A stretch of 64,000 bases of DNA. Source: JAGQYH01 sp041393015. GTDB lineage: Bacteria; Bacteroidota; Bacteroidia; Chitinophagales; JADIYW01. Positions 28,201 to 34,505 of this stretch are shown here, in pieces. The notes below the pieces were generated by a model. It did no database searches, was not told the DNA's origin, and saw only the letters and a program-made list of their open reading frames with translations. The stretch's first letter is position 1. Every line of letters starts with the position of its first letter. A program made the translations under genes and the position numbers. The DNA is taken from assembly GCA_041393015.1 (NCBI GenBank), contig JAWKKV010000001.1, positions 620,001 to 684,000 on the forward strand. The letters are read 5' to 3'.

Positions 28201-30462
28201 GTCCGCTGCAGTTCCATTATTATTAATAGATATTGTTCCGCCGCCTGTTGTAGCTCCATTATTACTTCCTGGTGTTGAACCAGCCGAAGTAATCAAAATA
28301 TTAGATTCCGCATCGCTATCTGGTGTTCCCAAATCTAAAACATCAACCACTAATGGTGTGCTTTCTGCGGCTGTATCGAAGTCACTAACCGCAATTGGAG
28401 GTGTATTGGGATCTACCAACACCTCGGTGATCGGGGGAGTCGATTGACAAACAGGTGAAAAAGAGGCAATAATTTGTGTATAACTTCCTGCATTTAAACC
28501 CGCAATAACCACATTACCACTAGCATCAGATGTTATTGTAACATTTACAGGAACAGCATCATCTAAATAATCTATTACATAAGGGGTGTTAGCTAATAAA
28601 CCTTCTAAAGTAATACTACCATCTGTGCCTCCAATAGTTGTAGGGTTTGATGGCACAGAATTAGAAATTGTTACAAAATTTGCAGGATCTGATGGTGTTG
28701 AATTTGTAACGGTTAGTTTTTGATTTGGTAAAGTATTTGGTACTACGTTTCGAAATACAATTGTTCTTGGTGCTCCCCCTAAATCATCTACAAAAGAAAT
28801 AACTACCCTATAAAATTCACTTGAACCTGAAGGCAAACCAAATTTTATTAAGGAAGCGTTTTGAGATCCGTGCCCAGAGGCACCGTTTACTTCTCTTATA
28901 CCACTTAGCACATTACCTGCACAATCTGTTAGATATACAGTTGCTCCAAGTGCCGGTCTAGTTCCATTACCTCCTGTTGTTGTATTATCAAACAATACCT
29001 CAACATCAAGATAATCTGTATTTGCAAAACTATTTATCCATAACTGGTTTGCACCACCAGTTACTGCAACATATAAATCTAAATCACCATCATTATCTAT
29101 ATCTATAAATTCAGCTGCCTCACCATCAGCATTAACATTAATGCCCAAATTATCTGATGAAAAACTAAAATTACCTGCTCCAGTTGACGTATTTAATAAC
29201 ATAAATGACGTGCCATTATCATTAGTAAGAAATAAATCTACTAAACCATCGTGGTTAACATCTCCTTGGGTTACACCATCTATATTTCCTGAATTTGGCA
29301 GTGCAGATAACCCTCCTCCGTCATTAACTATTGTAACGGCAGCAACGGAAAAATTTCCAGAACCAGTGCCAGTTTGTTCCACTAAAACCGTTGCATTACT
29401 AGTTGTTGAATAATCTGTCCATAGTGCATCAAAATCTCCATCGTTATCAAAATCTGCCCAAACAACGCCGCCTTTATTACTGTTATCGGCATCAAAATTT
29501 AAACCATAAAAAGGTGTATATGATCCATCACCATTACTTTGATATATATCTGCTTGCGCAGGATTGCTTGCCGTTCCATCTCGACGTATGGCTACATCTA
29601 CAAAACCATCATTATTAAAATCTACTGTTGCTCCATAATCGCCAAAACCGCCAGAAGCAGTAAAACCAGATGTTAAAGCTGGCACTAAACTAAAGATGCC
29701 AGTACCATCATTATCAAACAAAAGTATATTACTATTATTATCTGCAATAATATCTAAATCGCCATCACCATCAGCATCAATCCAAGTAGCATATTCGGTA
29801 GAATTAAAACCAGTTAATGCTGGTCTTCCCCCAACAGCCGAACCTCCTTGTTGCCAAAGACTAAAATTACCTGCCCCGTCGTTTGCATAGATATGCAAAT
29901 TTGCTCCTCCACCTGTGGACACTAACAAATCCAAATCACCATCATTATCCATATCACCCGCAGCAACCTGTCTAACACGACCGTCCCCATTTGTTAATGT
30001 TCCATTTGGTGTAAATGTTCCACCAACACCTTGTAACCTGATGAATAATTGGCCAGTACCACTATGGTTTCCAATGGCGGCATCTAATAATCCATCACCA
30101 TTAAAGTCGCCAAATGTAAAACCACCACCCAGCGTACCACCTAAATCTAGATTAGCAGGTGTAATTTCCGTGAATGATTGAGCATGAATTGTTCCAATAC
30201 TCGTAAACCCTATCATTAAAATTAAGGCAATAAAAGAAGATATGCTTCTCATAGCAAAAGGTTTTGTGTTTGCAATTTGTGTAGAATGTAAAATTGAATA
30301 GAGACCTCTATTCTTATTGTTTTGATGGAGCTCCTTGACTTGTAATTGTTTGTCAATTGAGGAAACAACATTGGATTTATCAATAGAATATAAATCCTCC
30401 AAAAATTTCTGCGTTTGATGCTTAACATCATTAGCAGTTAGGGTTTCTGCGTTAGGTCTCAT
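22231..30462 (-). CDS. Giant adhesin, N-terminal fragment: signal peptide, FG-GAP propeller, ASPIC-like and Ig-like repeats
   Basis: 2743 residues up to a frameshift-induced stop. A hydrophobic signal (MRSISSFIALILMIGFTSIG, cleavage near IHAQS) starts at residue 71, so either the 70-residue leader is real or translation starts at 30252. The leader stays open for 70 codons in AT-rich DNA and a good promoter lies far upstream, so I keep the long form. About seven FG-GAP/VCBS blades follow (DFNGDG, DMDNDGDLD, DIDNDGDLDLY; calcium-type loops). An ASPIC/UnbV-like domain (GATVYLTDCAGN, GASGHGSQN), unassigned beta domains, three near-identical Ig-like repeats (NDTDPDN), PKD-like units, and then the alternating type A/B repeats come next. 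One type-A repeat contains a 135-residue insert. It ends at VNDPPVP followed by the premature TAG. Together with 17940-22186 the intact protein would have about 4,100-4,170 residues. Confidence 0.88.
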   Translation of the reverse strand: MRPNAETLTANDVKHQTQKFLEDLYSIDKSNVVSSIDKQLQVKELHQNNKNRGLYSILHSTQIANTKPFAMRSISSFIALILMIGFTSIGTIHAQSFTEITPANLDLGGTLGGGFTFGDFNGDGLLDAAIGNHSGTGQLFIRLQGVGGTFTPNGTLTNGDGRVRQVAAGDMDNDGDLDLLVSTGGGANLHIYANDGAGNFSLWQQGGSAVGGRPALTGFNSTEYATWIDADGDGDLDIIADNNSNILLFDNDGTGIFSLVPALTSGFTASGGFGDYGATVDFNNDGFVDVAIRRDGTASNPAQADIYQSNGDGSYTPFYGLNFDADNSNKGGVVWADFDNDGDFDALWTDYSTTSNATVLVEQTGTGSGNFSVAAVTIVNDGGGLSALPNSGNIDGVTQGDVNHDGLVDLFLTNDNGTSFMLLNTSTGAGNFSFSSDNLGINVNADGEAAEFIDIDNDGDLDLYVAVTGGANQLWINSFANTDYLDVEVLFDNTTTGGNGTRPALGATVYLTDCAGNVLSGIREVNGASGHGSQNASLIKFGLPSGSSEFYRVVISFVDDLGGAPRTIVFRNVVPNTLPNQKLTVTNSTPSDPANFVTISNSVPSNPTTIGGTDGSITLEGLLANTPYVIDYLDDAVPVNVTITSDASGNVVIAGLNAGSYTQIIASFSPVCQSTPPITEVLVDPNTPPIAVSDFDTAAESTPLVVDVLDLGTPDSDAESNILITSAGSTPGSNNGATTGGGTISINNNGTAADSTDDFIDYIPLTGYEGNDTFYYVITDAGGLTDTAQVVIYVIPEGCLDILPPGCPTAALTSGQITFYIDNPGPNNSTKRFDSLEVVGEPNPFTNLLTPDFVTYSYSNPTASNQQMIENGIDGANITDGPLIFDPALIAANTDRNLNHYFRNDGAIVNTDYVNFLFNYNINTARNRYVVVTERGGNNTMEIQAIDGAGNTIGTAQPIIRVGQPGQTYINTGIPHDNGQTIHITVYPLTAFAGVGTAIRGVRLTQTGAPAAPSSGDGGDGKIFIAYDPAFLVPPPTIDGGAVTVTQPTCPSTPGSIVVNATDNGGGALEYSINGPTGPFQSSNTFNGLLPGSYDIVVRYTSAPDCLNFLNGVLLNTPPCSQPPVAVDDNDTTAMGIALITNVISNDTDPDNDLNPASVDTTAGGSPSNGTLTLNGDGTVTYTPNTNFAGDDQFEYVVCDSTSPTPLCDTAIVFINVTAQSPVAVDDNDTTTLNTDVTTNVVSNDTDADNGINPASVDTTDGGSPSNGSLTLNGDGTVTYTPNTNFVGNDQYDYVVCDSTSPTPLCDTATVFINVSGLSPTAIDDNDTTTINTSVIINVVLNDTDPDNGVNNASVDTIPGSGPANGTLILNGDGTVTYTPTPNTAGDDQFDYLVCDNSIPTPLCDTATVFINVQCTPLASGIAVQDTACFGEAVLIQASPAIVGASYNWDFDSVAAPLTSTNPSELVTYTQAGTYTILLEVTSGSCVDTFTKDVVVTDSLFANPGNDTTICLGTSLVLGGSPTGPSGAQYLWLPNLFLNDNTLANPTTTALGTITYTVTVTHPNCSGTADSSITVTVSTPPTANAGNDTTVCETYAATLGAAPVGGLSYQWSTASGDLIGEMNSFLTITPAATTQYYVTATNTDGCSGIDSATITTQPCTVNAVDDNASTTEENQVIIDVTNNDVVVNDILDNDSLTVITNPINGTATDNGDGTITYDPATDFVGTDVFEYVICDANDPILCDTATVTVTITSVPDTAYVTTPEETPVTTCTDTLTNLNNGPFTQNICGSPANGVLSNGTFPCVIYTPASGFNGNDTICITTCNAAGFCDTTIVVYTVTPVNDPPVAVDDSETTNEDTPVMVDVISNDNDPDGALDTASITTTGVLQPTNGTTSINGDGTITYSPETNFVGTDQFEYIICDTGTFSGIATCDYSHNTGDGNSLVLLGAAFGATEPGEIISMDIDGSIIPIGIVWDTLGDPNGTAVALALEATLNSNLSASSITVSSTPITPGGAIEIIINIVGSTNQLNSIDFDPDGILGFFLPVVTATTTQSNCIAAAADALCDTALVSVVVLPITDTAFVTIPEDSVVTVCTDTMTNIQGSGTLIASLCGATDANGTTGSTPIPPCITYTANPNATGNDTICVVTCDAGSGLCDTSVIIITITPVNDPIVANDDVTTTDEEVAVDIDVINNDTDIDGPIDSTSVTIIDSTDNGTLLVDPVTGVVTYTPNADFNGTDTFTYNVCDTGFPLPVTCDQAEVVITVNPINDAPVAVDDSTGTDEETTVNILVVSNDSDPNDPLGNIDPTSLDTTGVLAPSNGTLVLNPDGSIDYTPNNGFNGTDFFEYIVCDDGNPLPALCDTALVEVTVLAVNDAPVAQDTSITTPEDQSITVCPVFTDEDGLADSISVLSCGPTNGGAVITVNDSCITYTPAANYVGSDEICYVVCDAGGLCDTAIISITVIPVPDTAYVTIPEDSVVTACTDTMTNIQGNGVLVNSPCGATDANGTVTTSVSNPLCVTYTSNPNATGNDTVCVVTCDAGSGLCDTTVIVITVTPVNDPPVAQDTTVTTLEDVAITVCPVFTDVDGVMDSISVISCVPSNGGAVITANDSCITYTPAADFVGTDQVCYTVCDAAGLCDEGTITINVLPGTPDTTFVTIPEDSMFTVCTDSITNFQNPIVNIVMCDQGSNGEANPTTATCVEYVADQDYVGQDTICIISCTGAGICDTSIVVITITPVNDPPVP

Positions 30463-30709
30463 GTTAGGTTATATGCTTTGGGAGATTCTTCTGCCTGATT
30501 AAGTTCAGAGTTATCGCCTCTCTTTTTATTAAAAGTGAATCAAAACCTCACAAAGCATAATCACCCTTGAAAATTCAATCTTAAGATCAAAAAATCAATT
30601 ACTCTTTAATTTTAGGTGCCCGTAAAACTTAAATGAAATTATTTAGGAAGTACAGGGTTTTTATGGTATTATGAGGAGTTTATTCACATTGATAAATAAA
30701 TTCCTTGCA

Positions 30710-30739
30710 CAAATATATCTTTTTAAAACAAAAAGCAAA
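30710..30739 (-). promoter_or_regulatory. Promoter of the giant adhesin locus
   Basis: On the minus strand TTTG (30736-30739) is followed after 18 nt by TATATTTG (30710-30717). Both elements match the Bacteroidota -33/-7 consensus with acceptable spacing; this is the best complete promoter seen in the window. It predicts a leader of about 240 nt (start 30462) or 450 nt (start 30252). Confidence 0.65.
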
Positions 30740-31054
30740 AGTTTTTAGAACTTTTTTTTAAAAGTATTTAGCAAATACATTAGTATAACACTATAATTTT
30801 TGCCGAATACCAAACAAAATGCCTTTATTTATAACGATTCGGTGTTAATTTTTGTTAGCGATAGATTTTTGATGCTCACCCAATTATTTTCATTACCAAG
30901 TTGATAAATAATCTTCGATTTATTGCGAAATGTGAAATTCACCTTCGGTGAACGAGTAAGGAAGTCGGAAAAAGAGCGGGCATAATACAAACAGATTGCT
31001 TCGTCGTTTTAACTCTTATCAGAATTTAAACTCCTCGCATTGACGGTTATGAAA
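30740..31054. other. Intergenic stretch upstream of the adhesin promoter
   Basis: It holds a 6-bp hairpin TTCACC-TTC-GGTGAA (30938-30952) and the repeat listed at 30993-31049. Nothing else was recognised. Confidence 0.5.
30993..31049. repeat. Dispersed REP-type repeat (AGATTGCTTCGTCGT ... CCTCGCATTGACGG)
   Basis: AGATTGCTTCGTCGT at 30993 and CTCCTCGCATTGACGG from 31031 are the two halves of a motif I recall as a widespread intergenic repeat in bacterial genomes (usual form ...CGTCGTTCCTCCTCGCAATGACG). Here about 20 nt separates the halves. Other copies were not found in this window, so the call rests on memory of the motif. Confidence 0.5.
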
Positions 31055-32239
31055 TTAATTTTTTGAAGCTTTTTTACTGCCTTCGTATAAATCAAAACGA
31101 ACTAGTTTGCAATCTAATGCACCGTTTTTAATGGGAATTTTTCTGCTAGCTCTTAATCCCACTTTTTTAATTCCTTCTAAATCTGACGTAATAAACCATG
31201 CTGTTGTATTGGGATAATTTGTTTTTAAGGTATCTCCAATTTTCTTGTAAAAGTTATCAATTCCTATCGCTAAACGTTCGCCATAAGGAGGATTGAAAAG
31301 TATATGTGTAGGTCCTTCTGGCTTTTCGGATTTAAAGAAATCCTGTTTCTCTATTTTGATAAATTCTTCCAAATCGGCATTAACAATATTGTCTTGTGCC
31401 ATTCTACACATTCCCGGATGATTATCATATCCAATAAAAGAAGCATGGGTGTCGTGCATCTTTTTCATGGCAGAAATTTTAATGGTTTTGTATAAATCCT
31501 CATCAAAGCTTGCCCAATTCATAAAGCTAAATTTTTGCCTTTTAAACTGTGGAGGAATGTTCATGGCGATCATGGCTGCTTCAATTAATATTGTCCCAGA
31601 ACCACACATTGGATCAATAAAATTCCCTCTGCCATTCCAATCTGACAATAAAACTAAACCTGCGGCTAACACTTCATTCATTGGTGCCTCTCCAACATCT
31701 GTTTTATATCCTCTTTTAAATAGTGATTCCCCGCTGCTGTTTAAAGAAATATTTACTTTCTCTCTATTGATATGAACATTGATCTTTATATCGGGCTCAT
31801 TCAATTCTACATTCGGTCGTTTGTTTAAATCATCTCTAAAACGATCTACAATAGCATCTTTCACTTTTAATGCCGCATATTGAGAATGGGTAAATTGATC
31901 GGAATTTACTACTGCTTTTACCGCAAAAGTTTGGTCGATTCCAAAAATAGTTTTCCAATCCATATTATACACATGCTTATACAATTCCTTTTCATTTCGC
32001 ACCTTAAAAAAAGCAATGGGTTTCAAAATGCTAATGGCCGTTCTTAAACATAAATTTGCCTTATACATGAAGCCTTCATCGCCATAAAAACTGACGCTTC
32101 TCACTTGGGTTTCAATTTTTTGAGCGCCTAATTTTAATAGTTCCGCTGCCAAAATATCTTCTAATCCCGCCATTGTTTTAGCAATCATTTGGAAGTTTTC
32201 TGGTTGTTCTGATTTTTGGACTTTCGGTTGTTCGGACAT
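31055..32239 (-). CDS. THUMP-domain class I RNA methyltransferase (RlmL/YpsC-like)
   Basis: A 394-residue SAM-dependent methyltransferase for N2-methylation of guanine in rRNA (RlmL N-terminal-half/YpsC type). After an N-terminal ferredoxin-like segment (AKTMAGLEDILAAELLKLGA) comes a THUMP domain to about residue 165. The catalytic Rossmann domain follows with the motif FIDPMCGSGTILIEAAMIA and the target-base motif NPPYGERLA. The start is ambiguous: the first 17 residues (MSEQPKVQKSEQPENFQ) arise partly from degenerate copies of the octamer array. The Met at 32188 could be used, though homologues normally have a few residues before this point. Confidence 0.92.
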   Translation of the reverse strand: MSEQPKVQKSEQPENFQMIAKTMAGLEDILAAELLKLGAQKIETQVRSVSFYGDEGFMYKANLCLRTAISILKPIAFFKVRNEKELYKHVYNMDWKTIFGIDQTFAVKAVVNSDQFTHSQYAALKVKDAIVDRFRDDLNKRPNVELNEPDIKINVHINREKVNISLNSSGESLFKRGYKTDVGEAPMNEVLAAGLVLLSDWNGRGNFIDPMCGSGTILIEAAMIAMNIPPQFKRQKFSFMNWASFDEDLYKTIKISAMKKMHDTHASFIGYDNHPGMCRMAQDNIVNADLEEFIKIEKQDFFKSEKPEGPTHILFNPPYGERLAIGIDNFYKKIGDTLKTNYPNTTAWFITSDLEGIKKVGLRASRKIPIKNGALDCKLVRFDLYEGSKKASKN

Positions 32240-32245
32240 GTTGTG

Positions 32246-32317
32246 TTCGGTTATTCGGTTATTCGGTTATTCGGTTATTCGGTTATTCGGTTATTCGGTT
32301 ATTCGGTTATTCGGTTA
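32246..32317. repeat. Perfect octanucleotide tandem array, 9 copies of TTCGGTTA
   Basis: Nine exact 8-bp units occupy 72 bp, ending 6 nt before the methyltransferase start codon on the minus strand. Degenerate units (TTCGGTTG, TTCGGACA at 32223-32238) continue into its first codons. It is a slippage-prone simple repeat in the 5' leader or promoter. Confidence 0.97.
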
Positions 32318-32356
32318 GGGACAAGTTATGGTTTTCACTTTAGATTGATAATATTT

Positions 32357-32399
32357 GACCACAAAGTTCGCAAAGATTGGCACAAAGCCCACAAAGATT
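32357..32399. repeat. Dispersed CACAAAG-rich repeat, copy 2
   Basis: Aligns with 6479-6521 (GACCACAAAG..CAAAGATTGGCACAAAG). It is intergenic between two minus-strand genes. Confidence 0.55.
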
Positions 32400-32431
32400 C
32401 ACTACATAAAAACACTTTTTTGATTTTTTTA

Positions 32432-32555
32432 TTTTTGAACACAGATTTGTAATTCTTTTAATTGTATTTAACTACTTGGATTTTATTGTTTTCTCCCTAG
32501 CAAGTAATGATGGATTCAAATTGCTTCCCACAGATATAATCCTTACGGATTATTG
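32432..32555. repeat. Dispersed element with ACAGATTTGT and CCACAGATATAATCC blocks, copy 1
   Basis: TTTTTGAACACAGATTTGT (32432-32450) is followed 77 nt later by CCACAGATATAATCCT and GATTATTG (32528-32555), the latter forming an ATAATC/GATTAT inverted repeat. The same two blocks with 79-nt spacing occur at 56508-56634. Confidence 0.65.
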
Positions 32556-32603
32556 GATTAAATACAAACTCCTTTGAATTTGTGTTTGTCTATTGAGTCT
32601 TGC

Positions 32604-33638
32604 TTACCTCCACCAAAATTCTTGATTGTAATTTTTGGCTTTCTCAGAAGTTACAAATTCGCCTACTTTAGGGATGATTACACTAGATTTAATTTTTTGA
32701 TTTTCATTAACTAGCCACTCTATTGGTTCAGACCATGGATGCGGCGCTAGGTCAAACGTACACCAATGCATGGGAAGTAAATGGTTGCCTTTTAAAAGGT
32801 TATGAGCTTTTAATGCTTCTTCCGGGTTGGTATGAATGGCTTGCCATTGCTCATTGTAGGCGCCGATACCAATCATTGTAAAATCAAATGATCCATATTG
32901 GTTTCCGATATCTTCAAATCCTTCAAAGAATCCAGAATCACCACAAAAGAAAAGACTTTCCGCTCTTCCTTTTATTACTGTTGACATCCAAAAAGCTTTG
33001 TTTCTATCTAACAAACCTCTTCCTGTAAAATGCCTTGCCGGAGTTGCTGTAAAGCTTACATTTTTAAAATCATAGGTGTCGTGCCAGTCTAGTTCAAATA
33101 TATTTTGACTAGAAATACCCCAATGTTTTAAAGTTTCTCCAACCGCTAAAGGCACCACAAATTGAATATTGTGCTCTTTAACATGCTTAATAAAATCAAT
33201 ATCAAGATGATCATAATGATTATGAGAAATTACAATAACATCGATATTTGGCAACTCATGCATTGGAAAAGGAGTGTCATGTAATCGCTTAGGCCCCATC
33301 CAACTAAAAGGAGACACTCTGTTGCTAAAAACAGGATCTGTTAGTATTCTAATTCCTTCTATTTCTATTAAGGAAGAAGCATGTCCCAACCACATTAATT
33401 TTAACTCCGTAGATGGAGTTTCGCTAAAATCTCTTTTCGTTAGATTTTCTATCGAAACGGGCTTTTCGGGTTTTCTTTTAGATCTTGTTTTGAAATAATC
33501 ATTCATTACACGATGAGGTTTAACGCTCATTTTTGTTGGTATCGGATTATTGAATGACTGTCCATTAAAGTTAGAAGAAGATTGCACTCTTTCAAATGCT
33601 TTCCCTTTAGGCAACTTTCCAAATGTTTTTAATGCCAT
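32604..33638 (-). CDS. MBL-fold metallo-hydrolase (UlaG/NAPE-PLD-like)
   Basis: A 344-residue metallo-beta-lactamase-fold hydrolase. The zinc motif HxHxDH is present as ISHNHYDHLD. Later ligands lie in TATPARHFTGRG, FFCGDSGFFEGF and PMHWCTFDLAPHPWSEP, the last typical of the NAPE-PLD/RomA-like outer group. The segment GHASSLIEIEGIRILTDPVF matches these families. Family members hydrolyse phosphodiesters or lactones; the substrate here is unknown. No signal peptide is visible. It is divergent from the MarC gene, and each has its own -7 box in the shared 150-nt spacer. Confidence 0.88.
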   Translation of the reverse strand: MALKTFGKLPKGKAFERVQSSSNFNGQSFNNPIPTKMSVKPHRVMNDYFKTRSKRKPEKPVSIENLTKRDFSETPSTELKLMWLGHASSLIEIEGIRILTDPVFSNRVSPFSWMGPKRLHDTPFPMHELPNIDVIVISHNHYDHLDIDFIKHVKEHNIQFVVPLAVGETLKHWGISSQNIFELDWHDTYDFKNVSFTATPARHFTGRGLLDRNKAFWMSTVIKGRAESLFFCGDSGFFEGFEDIGNQYGSFDFTMIGIGAYNEQWQAIHTNPEEALKAHNLLKGNHLLPMHWCTFDLAPHPWSEPIEWLVNENQKIKSSVIIPKVGEFVTSEKAKNYNQEFWWR

Positions 33639-33669
33639 ATATTTATATATATTTATTCTTAATGAAAGA

Positions 33670-33677
33670 CAAAGTTA
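33670..33677 (-). promoter_or_regulatory. -7 element of the MBL-fold hydrolase gene
   Basis: The minus strand reads TAACTTTG (TAnnTTTG), 31 nt upstream of the ATG at 33638. Confidence 0.55.
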
Positions 33678-33762
33678 TTACATAATAGTTCAATAAGTGG
33701 TTTATACAACTGCCATTAAGATTCTTTAAAGATTCAATATTATGTTGCGTTAAAAACAAGCG

Positions 33763-33770
33763 TATCTTTG
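33763..33770 (+). promoter_or_regulatory. -7 element of the marC-family gene
   Basis: TATCTTTG matches TAnnTTTG and lies 19 nt before the ATG at 33790. A TTG at 33745-33747 sits 15 nt upstream, slightly short for a -33 box. Confidence 0.6.
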
Positions 33771-33789
33771 CGCCCTCAAAAAAATTGAC

Positions 33790-34386
33790 ATGAATCAATT
33801 AGCAATAATAAAAGAAGGATTTTCATTGAAAGAAATCCTGTCTGTTACTTTAATTCTTTTCTCAGTAATTGACATTGTAGGCAATATTCCTATTGTTATC
33901 AGCATGAAGAAAAAAGGGAAGAAAATTGAATCTTCTAAAGCAACCATTGTTGCAGGTTTGCTTATGATAGCTTTCCTTTTTGCCGGAGAATCTATTCTTC
34001 ACTTAGTAGGTGTTGATGTAGGATCCTTCGCTATTGCGGGTGCGATTGTAATTTTCATTATCGGTTTGGAAATGATATTAGACATTACCATTATGAAAGA
34101 ACCTCAAAGTGCTTCCAATTCTTCTTCAATTGTTCCGGTGGCGTTTCCGCTCATTGCAGGAGCAGGAACCTTAACTACCATACTTTCATTAAAGGCAGAA
34201 TATGTTCAGTTCAACATATTAATTGGCATTATTGTTAACCTTATTATTGTGTATGTGGTTTTGAGATCGTCTAACTACATTCAAAACAAACTTGGTGATG
34301 GCGGCGCTAATGTGCTTCGTAAAATATTTGGCATTATTCTATTAGCTATTGCCATCAAGCTATTCAAATCTAACTGGGTATTGTAG
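33790..34386 (+). CDS. MarC family integral membrane protein
   Basis: A 198-residue inner-membrane protein with about six hydrophobic helices and the MarC family length (about 200). Recognisable elements are ILFSVIDIVGNIPIV in helix 1, the positively charged loop KKKGKKIESSKA, the re-entrant-like VPVAFPLIAGAGTLTT, and the C-terminal KIFGIILLAIAIKLF. MarC proteins have no established transport substrate; the old link with multiple antibiotic resistance is not supported for MarC itself. Its promoter lies about 20 nt upstream. Confidence 0.93.
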   Translation: MNQLAIIKEGFSLKEILSVTLILFSVIDIVGNIPIVISMKKKGKKIESSKATIVAGLLMIAFLFAGESILHLVGVDVGSFAIAGAIVIFIIGLEMILDITIMKEPQSASNSSSIVPVAFPLIAGAGTLTTILSLKAEYVQFNILIGIIVNLIIVYVVLRSSNYIQNKLGDGGANVLRKIFGIILLAIAIKLFKSNWVL

Positions 34387-34433
34387 TTTATTGCCTTAAA
34401 TATGGCGAAAAAGTTAAATCCTTTCTATAGTTA

Positions 34434-34441
34434 TATTTTTG
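34434..34441 (+). promoter_or_regulatory. -7 element upstream of the M43 protease gene
   Basis: TATTTTTG fits TAnnTTTG, 64 nt upstream of the ATG at 34506. Confidence 0.45.
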
Positions 34442-34505
34442 AATATTAAAGTCCCATTTTAGTGGTTTCTAACCTTTTTTGATTACCAGAAATCAACCAT
34501 CTAAA

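Noticed and set aside
18115..30181. Many plus-strand ORFs of 60-110 codons opposite the giant adhesin
   Set aside because: They follow the repeat period of the adhesin, are Ser/Thr/Val-rich mirror translations and lack start signals; they are shadows of the real gene.
32246..32317. The octamer array as a possible CRISPR
   Set aside because: Units are 8 bp and contiguous with no spacers; no cas genes are nearby.
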